Source of the DNA: Flavobacterium tegetincola DSM 22377
Lineage (GTDB): Bacteria > Bacteroidota > Bacteroidia > Flavobacteriales > Flavobacteriaceae
Reading direction: 5' to 3'
Assembly (NCBI RefSeq): GCF_000425485.1
Contig: NZ_KE384384.1
Location: 333,439-370,807, forward strand
Length of the DNA stretch: 37,369 bases
Shown: positions 7,985 through 17,915 of the stretch, piece by piece
How positions within the stretch are numbered: the stretch's first letter is position 1
How the letters are laid out: the number at the start of each line of letters is the position of its first letter
Translations under genes and position numbers: made by a program
The notes under the pieces: generated by a model
Told to the model about the DNA's origin: nothing
What the model saw: only the letters and a program-made list of their open reading frames with translations
Database searches by the model: none

Positions 7985-8200
7985 TTAATATCTATAAGTA
8001 ATTCTTGCTTTTGACAAATCGTAAGGGCTCATTTCCAGTTTTACTTTATCACCAGGTAATAACTTGATGTAATGCATGCGCATTTTTCCTGAAATATGGG
8101 CAATTACAATATGTCCATTCTCTAATTCTACACGGAACATCGCATTTGATAATGCTTCGATGATTGATCCGTCTTGTTCTATTGCTGATTGTTTAGCCAT
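7985..8200 (-). CDS. infA: Translation initiation factor IF-1
   Basis: 71 residues, normal length. IF-1 is an OB-fold protein that occupies the 30S A site during initiation. Seen are [38 protein letters not shown] and the C-terminal [14 protein letters not shown]. It lies 4 nt after secY. map and adk, which separate secY and infA in many other bacteria, are not between them here. Confidence 0.98.
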   Translation of the reverse strand: MAKQSAIEQDGSIIEALSNAMFRVELENGHIVIAHISGKMRMHYIKLLPGDKVKLEMSPYDLSKARITYRY

Positions 8201-8204
8201 AAAA

Positions 8205-9554
8205 TTAAGCTACTGCTTTTCTGTTTTTACCACTCTTCATCAAACCGTCATAATGTTTGTTCAGTAGGTACGAATTAATTTGTTGGATGGTATCGATTGC
8301 AACACCAACCATGATAATCAATGAAGTACCACCAAAAAACATTGCCCAAGATTGTTGTACATCCATAACACTTACAAGAATAGCTGGGAACACAGCAATT
8401 AGCGCAAGAAATAAAGAACCTGGGAAAGTAATTAATGACATCACTTTATCTAAAAATTCAGATGTTTCCACTCCTGGACGAATCCCTGGAATAAATCCAC
8501 CACTTCTCTTTAAATCATCTGCCATTTTATTGGTTGGAACTGTAATTGCTGTATAAAAATAAGTAAACACAACAATCAAAGTAGCAAACACAAGGTTGTA
8601 CCAAAATCCAAACATATTACTAAATGCACCAGCAATGGAGCGTGAAGTATCTGAATCTGACAAACCTGCTACAGCTGCCGGGATAAACATAATTGCTTGT
8701 GCAAAAATGATAGGCATTACTCCAGAAGCATTCAACTTTAACGGAATCCATTGACGGTTTCCATCTTGTTCAAATTCTCCTGATACTGTACGTCTTGCGT
8801 ATTGCACTGGAATCTTTCTCACAGCCATAACTAAAAGTATACAAGCTACGATAACTAATAACCAGATAATTACTTCAATAACCAATAACATTGGTCCTCC
8901 ATTGTTGTTTGTAATCGTAGAGGTAAATTCTTGAATGAATGCTTGTGGCAAACGAGCAATAATACCTACCATGATCAATAGAGAAATACCGTTTCCGATA
9001 CCTTTATCAGTAATTTTTTCACCCAACCACATTGCAAATATTGTTCCTGTAACTAAAATAGCTACAGAAGAAAATAAGAATGAAAATTGTGAAATCAATT
9101 CAGGGTTTGATGAAGCAATAATTGCATTTGGAATCGTTCTGTACAAGTTATAGATATAACCTGGCGCTTGAACTAGTGTGATTCCAATCGTTAACCAACG
9201 TGTAATCTGGTTGATTTTTGTTCTTCCACTTTCACCATCTTTTTGTAGTTTTTGCAAATAAGGAACTGCTATTCCCATCAATTGCACTACAATAGATGCA
9301 GAAATGTAAGGCATAATACCCAACGCAAATACAGATGCTTTTGAAAAAGCTCCACCGGTAAACATATCAAGAATTGAACCAATTCCACTTTCTGTCTGTC
9401 CGGATAAGTTTGTCAATTGAGTAGCATCAATACCTGGAAGCGTAACATGCGCTCCAAATCGATAAACAACTAACAGTCCTAATGTAATCAGGATTCTGTT
9501 TTTCAGTTCCTCGATTTTCCAAACATTACTAAATGATTCTAAAAATTTCTTCAT
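8205..9554 (-). CDS. secY: Preprotein translocase subunit SecY
   Basis: 449 residues with ten predicted membrane segments; the central channel of the Sec translocon in the inner membrane. The N-terminal part includes [18 protein letters not shown] and the periplasmic plug region after [21 protein letters not shown]. Later come [14 protein letters not shown] (about 187-200) and [20 protein letters not shown], the conserved cytoplasmic loop. It follows rplO by 13 nt, the normal spc order. Confidence 0.98.
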   Translation of the reverse strand: MKKFLESFSNVWKIEELKNRILITLGLLVVYRFGAHVTLPGIDATQLTNLSGQTESGIGSILDMFTGGAFSKASVFALGIMPYISASIVVQLMGIAVPYLQKLQKDGESGRTKINQITRWLTIGITLVQAPGYIYNLYRTIPNAIIASSNPELISQFSFLFSSVAILVTGTIFAMWLGEKITDKGIGNGISLLIMVGIIARLPQAFIQEFTSTITNNNGGPMLLVIEVIIWLLVIVACILLVMAVRKIPVQYARRTVSGEFEQDGNRQWIPLKLNASGVMPIIFAQAIMFIPAAVAGLSDSDTSRSIAGAFSNMFGFWYNLVFATLIVVFTYFYTAITVPTNKMADDLKRSGGFIPGIRPGVETSEFLDKVMSLITFPGSLFLALIAVFPAILVSVMDVQQSWAMFFGGTSLIIMVGVAIDTIQQINSYLLNKHYDGLMKSGKNRKAVA

Positions 9555-9567
9555 ATTGCTAAAAAAA

Positions 9568-10020
9568 TTATAATGTTACAGCTTCACCACCTGCAGCTTC
9601 AATAGCCGCTTTTGCAGTAGCAGTAAATTTGTGAGCAGTTACTTTTATTTTAGCAGTCAACTCTCCTCTTCCTAAAATCTTAACAATCTCATGTTTTCTA
9701 GCCAAACGGTTTGAAACAAAAACAGTCATATCAACTGTATCTATAATCGTACCATTGTCTACCATCATTTGAAGTGTATCAAGATTCACACCTTCGTAAT
9801 CTTTACGATTGATGTTTGTAAAACCAAACTTAGGCACACGTCTTTGAAGTGGCATTTGCCCTCCCTCAAAACCAATCTTTTTCGAATAACCAGAACGAGA
9901 TTTTGCTCCTTTGTGACCTCTTGCAGAAGTACCACCTTTTCCAGAACCTTCTCCTCTACCTAATCTTTTATTTTGATTGTGTGTTGAACCTTCAGCTGGT
10001 TGTAAGTTACTTAAATTCAT
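9568..10020 (-). CDS. rplO: 50S ribosomal protein L15
   Basis: 150 residues. It starts MNLSNLQPAEGSTHNQNKRL. The Gly-rich basic segment GRGEGSGKGGTSARGHKG (about 22-39) threads into 23S rRNA. A globular C-terminal half ends in AAIEAAGGEAVTL. L15 is a late-assembly protein near the central protuberance. It is 12 nt after rpmD and 13 nt before secY. Confidence 0.97.
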   Translation of the reverse strand: MNLSNLQPAEGSTHNQNKRLGRGEGSGKGGTSARGHKGAKSRSGYSKKIGFEGGQMPLQRRVPKFGFTNINRKDYEGVNLDTLQMMVDNGTIIDTVDMTVFVSNRLARKHEIVKILGRGELTAKIKVTAHKFTATAKAAIEAAGGEAVTL

Positions 10021-10032
10021 AACTAATATTTG

Positions 10033-10215
10033 TTATTTAGCTTCCTCTACAGAAACTAAGTGTTTAACTTTGTTTATCATCCCAAGGATAGCAGGATTTG
10101 AATCGTGCTCTACAACTTGTCCCATTTTACGAAGTCCTAAAGCCTCTAATCCTCTTTTTTGAGTAAGTGGACAGTTGATTTGACTTCGAACTTGTTTTAC
10201 TAATAACTTCGCCAT
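10033..10215 (-). CDS. rpmD: 50S ribosomal protein L30
   Basis: 60 residues, the bacterial length. It starts [20 protein letters not shown] and includes the L30 signature around [20 protein letters not shown] small large-subunit protein lying 12 nt from each neighbour in the spc order rpsE-rpmD-rplO. Confidence 0.96.
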   Translation of the reverse strand: MAKLLVKQVRSQINCPLTQKRGLEALGLRKMGQVVEHDSNPAILGMINKVKHLVSVEEAK

Positions 10216-10227
10216 AATTTCCTTGAA

Positions 10228-10749
10228 TTAACCTTTAAAAACTTTTTCTAAAGAAACACCTCTTTGTTTTGCAACAGTGTAAGCGCTTCTCATTTGTAAC
10301 AAAGCATCGAAAGTTGCTTTAACTACGTTGTGCGGATTTGAAGATCCTTGAGATTTAGACAATACATCGTGAATACCTACTGATTCAAGCACTGAACGAA
10401 CAGAACCACCAGCAATAACTCCTGTACCATGAGAGGCTGGAATTAAGTGTACACGTGCACCACTAAATTTACCTTTTTGTTCGTGAGGAACTGAATGACC
10501 ATTCAAAGGAATTCTCACAAGATTTTTCTTAGCATCTTCTACTGCTTTCGCAATTGCTTCAGAAACATCTTTAGATTTACCTAAACCATGACCAACAACT
10601 CCATTTTCATCACCTACCACTACAATTGCAGAAAAACCGAAAGCTCTACCACCTTTTGTAACTTTAGTAACACGATTCACACTCACCAAACGATCTTTCA
10701 ATTCAAGTCCGCTAGGTTTTACCAATTCTACATTTTTATAATTAGACAT
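10228..10749 (-). CDS. rpsE: 30S ribosomal protein S5
   Basis: 173 residues. S5 lies at the mRNA entry and shapes decoding accuracy. The double-stranded RNA-binding domain appears as [20 protein letters not shown] (about 21-40) and [19 protein letters not shown]. The C-terminal domain contains [19 protein letters not shown] (about 109-127). Gaps to rplR and rpmD are 6 and 12 nt. Confidence 0.98.
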   Translation of the reverse strand: MSNYKNVELVKPSGLELKDRLVSVNRVTKVTKGGRAFGFSAIVVVGDENGVVGHGLGKSKDVSEAIAKAVEDAKKNLVRIPLNGHSVPHEQKGKFSGARVHLIPASHGTGVIAGGSVRSVLESVGIHDVLSKSQGSSNPHNVVKATFDALLQMRSAYTVAKQRGVSLEKVFKG

Positions 10750-10755
10750 ACTATA

Positions 10756-11106
10756 TTAGAATTTAAGTCCAGCGGCTCTAGCGCCTTCTGCTAATGATTG
10801 GATACGTCCGTGGTATAAATAACCACCTCTATCGAAAGTTACTGTTTCGATTCCAGCTGCAACAGCTTTCTCGGCAACAAGTTTTCCAACAGCTGAAGCG
10901 ATTTCAACGTTTGTACCTTTATTTACTCCTTTTTCTCTTGAAGATGCAGCTAACAAAGTTTTACCAGATACGTCATCAATAATTTGAGCGTAAATTTCTT
11001 TGTTACTTCTGAATACAGAAAGTCTTGGTCTTGCAGCAGTACCGCTTACAATCTTTCTAATTCTGAATTTAATTCTCTGTCTTCTATCAGATTTTGTTAA
11101 TGACAT
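10756..11106 (-). CDS. rplR: 50S ribosomal protein L18
   Basis: 116 residues. L18 binds 5S rRNA in the central protuberance together with L5 (rplE, same operon). [20 protein letters not shown] (about 26-45) and the C-terminal [20 protein letters not shown] are diagnostic. It starts 12 nt after rplF. Confidence 0.97.
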   Translation of the reverse strand: MSLTKSDRRQRIKFRIRKIVSGTAARPRLSVFRSNKEIYAQIIDDVSGKTLLAASSREKGVNKGTNVEIASAVGKLVAEKAVAAGIETVTFDRGGYLYHGRIQSLAEGARAAGLKF

Positions 11107-11118
11107 AATCTTATGTTT

Positions 11119-11661
11119 TTAAGCGGATTTACCTGCTTTTCTTCTTAATACTTCACCTACGAATTTCACACCTTTACCTTTGTACGGTTCTGGTTTACGG
11201 AAACCTCTAATTTTTGCAGCGATTGCTCCTAATAATTGCTTATCATGAGAAGTTAGCTTTACAATTGGATTCTTACCTTTTTCAGAAATAGTTTCCAAAG
11301 TAACTTCTGGAGCTACCATCAAAACGATGTTGTGAGAAAAACCTAAAGCTAAATCAAGTTTTTGACCTTGATTAGAAGCTCTGTAACCAACTCCAACTAA
11401 TTCTAAAGATTTAGTAAAACCTTCTGACACACCGATAATCATGTTATTGACTAATGATCTGTACAATCCGTGCTTTGCTCTATGGTCTTTATGATCTGAC
11501 GATCTTTCAACCTGAACTTGACCTTCTTCAACTTTCACAGTTACGTCTGAAAACTCTTGTGTAAGTTGTCCTAATTTTCCTTTAACAGTAATCACACCAT
11601 TTGCAACTTCAACAGTTACACCAGCGGGGATTACAACGGGACTTTTTCCTATTCTTGACAT
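11119..11661 (-). CDS. rplF: 50S ribosomal protein L6
   Basis: 180 residues with the two duplicated L6 domains: MSRIGKSPVVIPAGVTVEV at the start, and a second half ending in the signature EPYKGKGVKFVGEVLRRKAG (about 158-177). L6 lies near the sarcin-ricin loop, where EF-G (fusA, also in this window) acts. It follows rpsH by 15 nt. Confidence 0.97.
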   Translation of the reverse strand: MSRIGKSPVVIPAGVTVEVANGVITVKGKLGQLTQEFSDVTVKVEEGQVQVERSSDHKDHRAKHGLYRSLVNNMIIGVSEGFTKSLELVGVGYRASNQGQKLDLALGFSHNIVLMVAPEVTLETISEKGKNPIVKLTSHDKQLLGAIAAKIRGFRKPEPYKGKGVKFVGEVLRRKAGKSA

Positions 11662-11676
11662 CTCTCTTTAGTTTTT

Positions 11677-12075
11677 TTAGTATACGTAACAAATTACTTC
11701 GCCACCAATATTTAATTGTTTAGCTTGCTTTCCAGTCATCAAACCTTTTGATGTAGAAACAATTGCAATACCAAGACCGTTAAGGATTCTAGGTAATTTA
11801 GAAGCACCTGCGTACTTACGTAAACCTGGTTTACTAATTCTTTGGATATCTTTGATAACCGGCTCTTTAGTCTCTTTATCGTACTTCAAAGCGATTTTGA
11901 TACTACCTTGAACGGCATTATCTTCAAACTTGTAACTCAAGATATAACCTTGATCGAATAAGATCTTGGTAATCTCTTTTTTCAGATTAGACGCAGGAAT
12001 TTCAACGACTTTGTGGTTTGCTGCCACAGCGTTTCTTACTCTTGTCAAATAATCCGCAATAGGATCTGTATACAT
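11677..12075 (-). CDS. rpsH: 30S ribosomal protein S8
   Basis: 132 residues. S8 is a primary 16S rRNA binder (helix 21 region). It starts [20 protein letters not shown]. The C-terminal signature [18 protein letters not shown] (about 104-121) is intact. In E. coli, S8 represses the spc operon by binding an rRNA mimic near rplE. Here the gene is instead preceded by the largest gap of the whole block (158 nt), which can form two hairpins. Confidence 0.98.
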   Translation of the reverse strand: MYTDPIADYLTRVRNAVAANHKVVEIPASNLKKEITKILFDQGYILSYKFEDNAVQGSIKIALKYDKETKEPVIKDIQRISKPGLRKYAGASKLPRILNGLGIAIVSTSKGLMTGKQAKQLNIGGEVICYVY

Positions 12076-12099
12076 ATGTATTAAATTGCGATTTTGGTA

Positions 12100-12122
12100 T
12101 TCTGCCGGACCATCCGGAAGAA
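12100..12122 (-). promoter_or_regulatory. Second hairpin of the rpsH leader
   Basis: On the minus strand TTCT-T-CCGGA, loop TGG, TCCGG-C-AGAA forms a 9-bp stem with one mismatch. It lies about 25 nt before the rpsH ATG, downstream of the larger hairpin at 12154-12207. Confidence 0.4.
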
Positions 12123-12153
12123 CCTGAAACCATTAAAACTCTAATCTATAACG

Positions 12154-12207
12154 AACAGACAGTTGTGAGTTCGCGACCAAAGGCCGGCAAACTTACAACT
12201 ATCTGTT
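12154..12207 (-). promoter_or_regulatory. Long hairpin in the rpsN-rpsH gap
   Basis: On the minus strand AACAGATAGTTGTAAGTT pairs with AACTCACAACTGTCTGTT. This 18-bp stem has one G-T wobble and one A-C mismatch, and the 18-nt loop itself holds a small GGCC/GGTC pairing. There is no T run, so it is not a standard terminator. It is a candidate regulatory or processing element for rpsH and the genes after it. Confidence 0.5.
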
Positions 12208-12233
12208 GAAATATCAAAATGATAAACAATATT

Positions 12234-12503
12234 TTACCAACTTGCTTTTTTTACACCTGGAATTAATCCATTATTTGCCATTTCACGGAATGTTACACGT
12301 GAAATACCAAACTGGCGCATATAACCTCTTGGTCTTCCTGTTAATTTGCAACGGTTGTGCAAACGAACCGGTGAAGCGTTTTTCGGTAATTTCTGCAAAC
12401 CTTCGAAATCTCCAGCTTCTTTCAAAGCTTTTCTTTTCTCAGCATACTTTGCTACCGTTTTTTCTCTTTTCACCTCACGGGCTTTCATTGATTCTTTAGC
12501 CAT
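12234..12503 (-). CDS. rpsN: 30S ribosomal protein S14
   Basis: 89 residues, the long form. It starts [20 protein letters not shown]. The signature [20 protein letters not shown] (about 47-66) and the end [12 protein letters not shown] are canonical. The CxxC pairs of the short zinc-binding form are absent. It is 3 nt after rplE and is followed by the 158-nt gap before rpsH. Confidence 0.97.
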   Translation of the reverse strand: MAKESMKAREVKREKTVAKYAEKRKALKEAGDFEGLQKLPKNASPVRLHNRCKLTGRPRGYMRQFGISRVTFREMANNGLIPGVKKASW

Positions 12504-12506
12504 GTC

Positions 12507-13058
12507 TTAATTCTTTTTAAAAGGTAATCCTAATTCAGTCAACAATGATTTCGCTTCTTTATCTGTCGCAGCAGATGTAACGAAGGTAATATCCATTCCT
12601 GTAATTTTGTTTACTTTGTCAATATCAATTTCTGGGAAAATGATTTGCTCTAAAACTCCAAGGTTATAGTTTCCTCTTCCGTCAAATCCAGTAGCTTTGA
12701 TACCACTGAAATCACGTACACGTGGCAAAGCTGAAGTTACAAGTCTATCTAAAAACTCGTACATTCTTTCACCGCGCAAAGTCACTTTTGCTCCAATAGG
12801 CATTCCTTTTCTCAATTTAAAAGACGCAACATCTTTCTTAGAGATCGTAGAAACTGCTTTTTGACCTGTAATTTTAGTCAATTCTTCAACAGCATAATCA
12901 ATTAATTTCTTATCTGATACTGCTGCTCCAACTCCTTTACTCAAAACGATTTTTTCCAATTTTGGAACTTGCATTACGTTTGTGTAACCGAATTCTTCCT
13001 TAAGAGCAGAGACAACTCTACTCTTATATTCTTCTTTTAGTCTAGGTGTATATGCCAT
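12507..13058 (-). CDS. rplE: 50S ribosomal protein L5
   Basis: 183 residues from the ATG at 13056-13058 ([19 protein letters not shown]). A GTG codon directly upstream could also start it, but the ATG gives the usual N-terminus and leaves 2 nt after the rplX stop. L5 binds 5S rRNA and bridges to the 30S head. [20 protein letters not shown] and GLGLPF-like ending ELGLPFKKN are typical. Confidence 0.96.
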   Translation of the reverse strand: MAYTPRLKEEYKSRVVSALKEEFGYTNVMQVPKLEKIVLSKGVGAAVSDKKLIDYAVEELTKITGQKAVSTISKKDVASFKLRKGMPIGAKVTLRGERMYEFLDRLVTSALPRVRDFSGIKATGFDGRGNYNLGVLEQIIFPEIDIDKVNKITGMDITFVTSAATDKEAKSLLTELGLPFKKN

Positions 13059-13060
13059 CA

Positions 13061-13375
13061 CTATAGTACTTGATTAGATTTTTTTGAAAATCTTACTTTC
13101 TTATCTCCGTCCATTCTAAAACCTACTTTTGTAGTAGCTTTAGTTTTTGTATCTACTAATGCAACATTAGAGATTTGGATTGGAGCCTCTTTCTTAACGA
13201 TTCCTCCTTGAGGGCTTTTTGCACTTGGTTTAGTATGTTTACTAACCATGTTTACACCTTCAACAATCGCTTTGTTCTTTTCACGATCTACTTTTACAAC
13301 TTTACCTTCAGCACCTTTATGGTCTCCAGCAATAACTCTAACAGTATCTCCTGATTTTATTTTTAGCTTTATCAT
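13061..13375 (-). CDS. rplX: 50S ribosomal protein L24
   Basis: 104 residues. One of the two assembly-initiator proteins of the large subunit. The KOW motif is visible at the N-terminus ([20 protein letters not shown], about 8-27), followed by [14 protein letters not shown]. It lies 11 nt after rplN, and its stop codon practically touches the rplE start. Confidence 0.97.
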   Translation of the reverse strand: MIKLKIKSGDTVRVIAGDHKGAEGKVVKVDREKNKAIVEGVNMVSKHTKPSAKSPQGGIVKKEAPIQISNVALVDTKTKATTKVGFRMDGDKKVRFSKKSNQVL

Positions 13376-13386
13376 CTTACAACTAA

Positions 13387-13755
13387 TTAAAGCACTTCTG
13401 GTGCTAATGATACAATCTTCATGAATTGTTTTTCACGAAGTTCTCTTGCTACTGGACCAAAAACACGAGTTCCTCTCATCTCACCTGCTGCGTTCAAAAG
13501 AACACAAGCATTGTCATCAAATCGGATGTAAGAACCGTCGGCTCTTCTCACTTCTTTTCTGGTACGTACCACAACTGCAGTGGATACTGCTCCTTTTTTA
13601 ACGCTTCCGTTAGGAGAAGTATCTTTAATAGATACTACAATCTTGTCACCAACAGAGGCATACCTTCTTTTGGTACCTCCTAAAACACGGATAGTTAAAA
13701 CTTCTTTAGCTCCTGTGTTATCTGCTACTTTTAGTCTTGATTCTTGTTGTACCAT
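13387..13755 (-). CDS. rplN: 50S ribosomal protein L14
   Basis: 122 residues, exactly the usual length. It starts [20 protein letters not shown]. The signature [21 protein letters not shown] and the end [11 protein letters not shown] are canonical. L14 forms intersubunit bridges with 16S rRNA. It is 2 nt after rpsQ. Confidence 0.98.
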   Translation of the reverse strand: MVQQESRLKVADNTGAKEVLTIRVLGGTKRRYASVGDKIVVSIKDTSPNGSVKKGAVSTAVVVRTRKEVRRADGSYIRFDDNACVLLNAAGEMRGTRVFGPVARELREKQFMKIVSLAPEVL

Positions 13756-13757
13756 AA

Positions 13758-14018
13758 TTATTTAGCTCTTTCTAGGATTTCAACTAACCTCCAACATTTC
13801 GTTTTACTTAAAGGACGCGTTTCGCTGATCCTTACCGTATCTCCAATGTTACAGTCGTTTGTTTCGTCGTGTGCATGATACTTTTTAGTCTTCAACACGA
13901 ACTTACCGTATAATGGGTGTTTTACTTTTCTTACTTCAGCAATAACAATAGACTTGTCCATTTTATTAGAAGTAACTACACCAACTCTTTCTTTTCTTAA
14001 ATTTCTTTTTTCTTCCAT
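13758..14018 (-). CDS. rpsQ: 30S ribosomal protein S17
   Basis: 86 residues. Primary 16S rRNA binder with an OB fold. [20 protein letters not shown] (about 8-27) and the loop [20 protein letters not shown] are clear. It lies between rpmC (16 nt) and rplN (2 nt). Confidence 0.97.
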   Translation of the reverse strand: MEEKRNLRKERVGVVTSNKMDKSIVIAEVRKVKHPLYGKFVLKTKKYHAHDETNDCNIGDTVRISETRPLSKTKCWRLVEILERAK

Positions 14019-14034
14019 CTTTAACAGATTACAG

Positions 14035-14226
14035 TTATTGTAATTCTCTTTTAGTTAGTTCAGTTGCGAAACGTGCAACGGTACGTCTTGCACCTCTAAT
14101 TTGAAGTGGGTTTTCAATTGGAGAAATAGCATGAGCCATTTTTAAATCAGCATACGCTTTTTTAGATTGACCTAACTTTTCCTGTAATTCGGTTACCGAA
14201 AGATTTTTTATTTCTGATTGTTTCAT
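14035..14226 (-). CDS. rpmC: 50S ribosomal protein L29
   Basis: 63 residues, a helical hairpin protein at the tunnel exit. It starts [20 protein letters not shown] and contains [19 protein letters not shown], the L29 signature. It lies 11 nt after rplP. Confidence 0.97.
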   Translation of the reverse strand: MKQSEIKNLSVTELQEKLGQSKKAYADLKMAHAISPIENPLQIRGARRTVARFATELTKRELQ

Positions 14227-14237
14227 AATAATATTGA

Positions 14238-14663
14238 TTATGCTTCGAAATCTCTAGCGATGACAAATTTAGTTTTAACTGGAAGCTTTTGAGCTGCAAG
14301 ACGTAACGCCTCTTTTGCAACTGCTAAAGGAACTCCTCCAACTTCAAACATAATTCTTCCTGGTTTAACAACAGCAGCCCAATATTCTACGGCTCCTTTT
14401 CCTTTACCCATACGTACCTCTAAAGGCTTCTTTGTGATCGGTTTGTCCGGAAATATTTTGATCCATAACTGTCCTTCTCTCTTCATAAAACGAGTTGCAG
14501 CAATACGTGCAGCTTCGATTTGACGAGAAGTTAAGAACATTCCATCTTCATGTACAGATTTAATACCAAACATTCCATTAGAAAGTTCGTGTCCTCTCAT
14601 GGAGTTCCCTTTCATTTTACCTTTTTGTACCTTTCGGTATTTTGTTCTTTTAGGCTGTAACAT
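14238..14663 (-). CDS. rplP: 50S ribosomal protein L16
   Basis: 141 residues. L16 organises the A-site tRNA binding area of the large subunit. The start [20 protein letters not shown] and signatures [21 protein letters not shown] and [12 protein letters not shown] are canonical. It follows rpsC by 19 nt. Confidence 0.98.
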   Translation of the reverse strand: MLQPKRTKYRKVQKGKMKGNSMRGHELSNGMFGIKSVHEDGMFLTSRQIEAARIAATRFMKREGQLWIKIFPDKPITKKPLEVRMGKGKGAVEYWAAVVKPGRIMFEVGGVPLAVAKEALRLAAQKLPVKTKFVIARDFEA

Positions 14664-14682
14664 TTTTCTTTAATTTATAAAA

Positions 14683-15447
14683 TTACTTTCTTTTACGAGC
14701 ATCTGGTTTACCGCCTTTGTTAAAGTTAGATTTTCCACCTCTGGAATCTCCACCTCTACCGCCGCCTGATCCACCACCGGATTGTTTTTTATCCATTCCC
14801 ACTAGTGGAGATAGATCTCTTTTTCCGTACACTTCACCTTTCATGATCCATACTTTGATTCCCATTCTACCGTAAGTAGTATGAGCTTCAGCAAGAGCAT
14901 AATCGATATCCGCTCTGAAAGTTGATAGAGGAATTCTACCTTCTTTGAATCCTTCAGAACGTGCCATCTCAGCACCATTCAAACGACCAGAAATCAAAAC
15001 TTTGATACCTTCAGCGTTCATACGCATAGAAGCAGCAATAGCCATTTTGATTGCACGTCTGTAAGAAATACGGCTTTCGATTTGACGAGCGATGCTAGTC
15101 GCAACTAGATAAGCATCTAACTCAGGTCTTTTGATTTCAAAGATGTTGATTTGAACCTCTTTGTCAGTAACTTTCTTAAGTTCTTCTTTTAACTTGTCTA
15201 CCTCTTGTCCACCTTTTCCGATAATGATACCAGGTCGAGCAGTAGTGATAGTAACGGTTACAAGTTTTAAAGTTCTCTCGATAATTATCTTTGATACACT
15301 AGCTTTTGATAAACGAGCATGGATGTACTTTCTGATTTTATAATCTTCGGCAAGTTTATCACCGTAATCATTTCCACCATACCAGTTTGAATCCCATCCT
15401 CTGATGATCCCAAGTCTGTTTCCAATTGGATTTGTCTTTTGTCCCAT
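14683..15447 (-). CDS. rpsC: 30S ribosomal protein S3
   Basis: 254 residues. S3 lies at the mRNA entry channel with helicase-like activity. It starts [20 protein letters not shown]. The KH domain is marked by [20 protein letters not shown] (about 66-85). The conserved C-terminal domain ends with GVWIMKGE-like [16 protein letters not shown] ~35-residue Gly/Ser/Lys-rich tail follows ([18 protein letters not shown]), longer than in E. coli. Confidence 0.98.
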   Translation of the reverse strand: MGQKTNPIGNRLGIIRGWDSNWYGGNDYGDKLAEDYKIRKYIHARLSKASVSKIIIERTLKLVTVTITTARPGIIIGKGGQEVDKLKEELKKVTDKEVQINIFEIKRPELDAYLVATSIARQIESRISYRRAIKMAIAASMRMNAEGIKVLISGRLNGAEMARSEGFKEGRIPLSTFRADIDYALAEAHTTYGRMGIKVWIMKGEVYGKRDLSPLVGMDKKQSGGGSGGGRGGDSRGGKSNFNKGGKPDARKRK

Positions 15448-15452
15448 CTTAA

Positions 15453-15863
15453 TTAGTTTGCTTGTGTGTTATCTAATTGTCCTAACACGATTGTAACGTG
15501 ATTCGAACGTTTTCTAATTCTGTGTGCTCTTCCTTGTGGAGCTGGACGAAGTCTTTTCAACATCATTCCACCATCTACACGGATTTCTTTTACGATTAAT
15601 CCAGCTTCAGCTACATCACCCTCTGCATTTTTCTGTTCCCAGTTATTGATTGCAGACAATAATAATTTTTCCAATTTTCTTGAAGCTTCTTTTGAACTAA
15701 ATCTTAAAATATTAAGTGCTCTTTCTACCTTCTGACCTCTAACCAAGTCCGCAACTAAGCGCATTTTTCTAGGTGAAGTAGGGCAGTTATTCAATTTTGC
15801 GAAAGCAATAGACTTATTAGCCTCTTTTCTCGCATCTGCTGTTTCTCTTTTACGAACTCCCAT
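15453..15863 (-). CDS. rplV: 50S ribosomal protein L22
   Basis: 136 residues. L22 reaches into the exit tunnel with a beta hairpin near the macrolide site. The N-terminus [20 protein letters not shown] precedes the conserved core [20 protein letters not shown] (about 24-43). The tunnel loop and signature [20 protein letters not shown] are intact, with no obvious resistance change visible by eye. Gaps are 8 nt from rpsS and 5 nt to rpsC. Confidence 0.97.
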   Translation of the reverse strand: MGVRKRETADARKEANKSIAFAKLNNCPTSPRKMRLVADLVRGQKVERALNILRFSSKEASRKLEKLLLSAINNWEQKNAEGDVAEAGLIVKEIRVDGGMMLKRLRPAPQGRAHRIRKRSNHVTIVLGQLDNTQAN

Positions 15864-15871
15864 TGCTTCTT

Positions 15872-16150
15872 TTATTTTTTACCTTTATTTTTTGCTCCAG
15901 CGTGACCTCTAAACGATCTAGTTGGTGAAAACTCTCCTAATTTGTGACCTACCATGTTTTCTGTAACGTAAACAGGTACGAACTGACGACCGTTATGAAC
16001 AGCGATAGTTTGCCCAACAAAATCTGGAGTAATCATAGAAGCTCTAGACCAAGTCTTTACTACTCCTTTGTTACCGTTTTCAACATTTTCTTGAACTTTC
16101 TTATCTAACTTGTAGTGTACAAAAGGTCCTTTTTTTAATGAACGTGCCAT
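15872..16150 (-). CDS. rpsS: 30S ribosomal protein S19
   Basis: 92 residues. Head protein that contacts the A-site tRNA with S13. It starts [20 protein letters not shown]. The signature [19 protein letters not shown] (about 67-85) is canonical. It follows rplB by 6 nt. Confidence 0.98.
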   Translation of the reverse strand: MARSLKKGPFVHYKLDKKVQENVENGNKGVVKTWSRASMITPDFVGQTIAVHNGRQFVPVYVTENMVGHKLGEFSPTRSFRGHAGAKNKGKK

Positions 16151-16156
16151 ATCTTA

Positions 16157-16981
16157 TTATTTCTTTCTACGTTCTACAATATATTTGTTACTCGGGTTTT
16201 TCTTAGAACGAGTTCTATAACCTTTAGCAGGAATACCGTTTCTTGAACGTGGATGTCCTCCTGATGAACGACCTTCACCACCACCCATTGGGTGATCGAC
16301 AGGGTTCATAGCTACTGGTCTTGTTCTAGGTCTTCTACCTAACCATCTTGTTCTACCTGCTTTACCAGATACAAGCAATTGATGATCAGAGTTAGAAACT
16401 GCTCCAATTGTAGCTGCACAAGTCAACAAGATCAATCTTGTTTCCCCAGAAGGCATTTTAATTGTTGCATATTTTCCATCTCTTGCCATTAATTGAGCAA
16501 AAGTTCCTGCTGAACGAGCAATAGTTGCTCCTTGACCTGGACGTAATTCAATACATGAAATTACAGTTCCAAGAGGAATTTTACTTAATGGAAGGGTATT
16601 ACCGATTTCAGGAGAAGCTGTATCGCCAGAAACTAATTTCTGACCTACTTGCAATCCATTTTGTGCGATAATATAGGTTTTTTCACCATCAGCATAAGCT
16701 AATAAAGCAATAAAAGCTGTACGGTTTGGATCATATTCGATTGATTTCACTGTAGCTGGAATTCCTGCTTTAGTACGTTTGAAATCAATGATACGATATC
16801 TTTGCTTGTGACCACCGCCTGTATAACGCATGGTCATTTTTCCTTGACTATTTCTACCTCCTGAGTTTTTTATCGGTGCTATCAATGAGCGCTCCGGCTT
16901 ATCAGTTGTAATGGCGTCAAAACCATTCACAACTCTAAATCGCTGACCCGGGGTAATAGGTTTTAATTTTCTTACTGACAT
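16157..16981 (-). CDS. rplB: 50S ribosomal protein L2
   Basis: 274 residues. L2 is essential for subunit association and supports the peptidyl transferase centre. Seen are [20 protein letters not shown] (about 37-56), the basic SH3-like core, and the C-terminal signature [20 protein letters not shown] (about 225-244), which carries the His residue implicated in activity. Six-nucleotide gaps on both sides. Confidence 0.98.
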   Translation of the reverse strand: MSVRKLKPITPGQRFRVVNGFDAITTDKPERSLIAPIKNSGGRNSQGKMTMRYTGGGHKQRYRIIDFKRTKAGIPATVKSIEYDPNRTAFIALLAYADGEKTYIIAQNGLQVGQKLVSGDTASPEIGNTLPLSKIPLGTVISCIELRPGQGATIARSAGTFAQLMARDGKYATIKMPSGETRLILLTCAATIGAVSNSDHQLLVSGKAGRTRWLGRRPRTRPVAMNPVDHPMGGGEGRSSGGHPRSRNGIPAKGYRTRSKKNPSNKYIVERRKK

Positions 16982-16987
16982 TTTATC

Positions 16988-17278
16988 TTAGATATTGTTG
17001 TAAAAATCAATTGTTTCTCCTTCTTTTACTTGAACCATTGCTTTCTTGAAAGCATTGGTTTTTCCACTGATTAAACCACTTTTTGTGTATTTAGTAGTTC
17101 TATCTGGACGTACGTTCATTGTATTAACCGCAGTTACAGTTACTCCATAAGCAGCTTCAACAGCTTTCTTAATTTGTACTTTGTTTGCTTTTTTATCTAC
17201 AACGAATCCGAAACGGTTAGAAACTTCACTTTCTTTGGTTACTTTTTCAGTTACTATAGGCTTCATTATGATGCTCAT
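16988..17278 (-). CDS. rplW: 50S ribosomal protein L23
   Basis: 96 residues from ATG at 17278 (MSIIMKPIVTEKVTKESEVS); an internal Met at residue 5 is less likely as the start. L23 sits at the tunnel exit and docks trigger factor and SRP. The signature FGFVVDKKANKVQIKKAVEA is clear. It lies 7 nt after rplD. Confidence 0.97.
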   Translation of the reverse strand: MSIIMKPIVTEKVTKESEVSNRFGFVVDKKANKVQIKKAVEAAYGVTVTAVNTMNVRPDRTTKYTKSGLISGKTNAFKKAMVQVKEGETIDFYNNI

Positions 17279-17285
17279 ATTCCTA

Positions 17286-17915
17286 TTATTTACTTAAATT
17301 TTCTTCAATTCCTTCTAAAGAACCTTCTAATAAAACTAGGTTATTAGTGTTCAAAATAGCATAAGTACTTAATTCTAAGTGACTTACGACGCTAGAAGCT
17401 TTTAAATTGCGTGAGGACAAATATACATTTTTATTTGCATCGCCCACCACAAATAACGATTTTTTATCTTCTAACCCTAAAGCTTTCAAAACATTAATGA
17501 AATTTTTAGTGTTTGGAGAGTCAAAATTGAAATCTTCTAAAACGATAATATTCGCTTCTTTTGCTTTGATTGAGAAAGCTGATTTACGAGCCAAACGCTT
17601 CACTTGCTTATTCAATTTGAATGAATAGCTACGTGGACGTGGTCCAAAAACAGTTCCACCACCTTTAAACAATGGATTCTTAATACTACCAGCCCTAGCT
17701 GTACCTGTTCCTTTTTGCTTTTTAATCTTACGTGTACTTCCTTTCACTTCAGCTCTTTCTTTAGCTTTGTGAGTACCTTGACGTTGGTTAGCAAGATATT
17801 GCTTAACGTCTAGATATACAGCGTGATTATTCGGCTCAATTGCGAATACTGAATCAGAAAGAGTGATCGATCTGCCAGTTTCTTTTCCTGTGATATTTAA
17901 AACTTTTACTTCCAT
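17286..17915 (-). CDS. rplD: 50S ribosomal protein L4
   Basis: 209 residues. L4 lines the exit tunnel; in E. coli it also represses the S10 operon. The basic extended loop is seen as GSTRKIKKQKGTGTARAGS (about 59-77) and KGGGTVFGPRPRSYSFKLNK. Its ATG overlaps the rplC stop by one nucleotide (TAATG), so the two are translationally coupled. Confidence 0.98.
   Translation of the reverse strand: MEVKVLNITGKETGRSITLSDSVFAIEPNNHAVYLDVKQYLANQRQGTHKAKERAEVKGSTRKIKKQKGTGTARAGSIKNPLFKGGGTVFGPRPRSYSFKLNKQVKRLARKSAFSIKAKEANIIVLEDFNFDSPNTKNFINVLKALGLEDKKSLFVVGDANKNVYLSSRNLKASSVVSHLELSTYAILNTNNLVLLEGSLEGIEENLSK

Noticed and set aside
12206..12499. 97-residue + ORF antisense to rpsN
   Set aside because: Shadow of the S14 gene and its gap; no independent coding signal.
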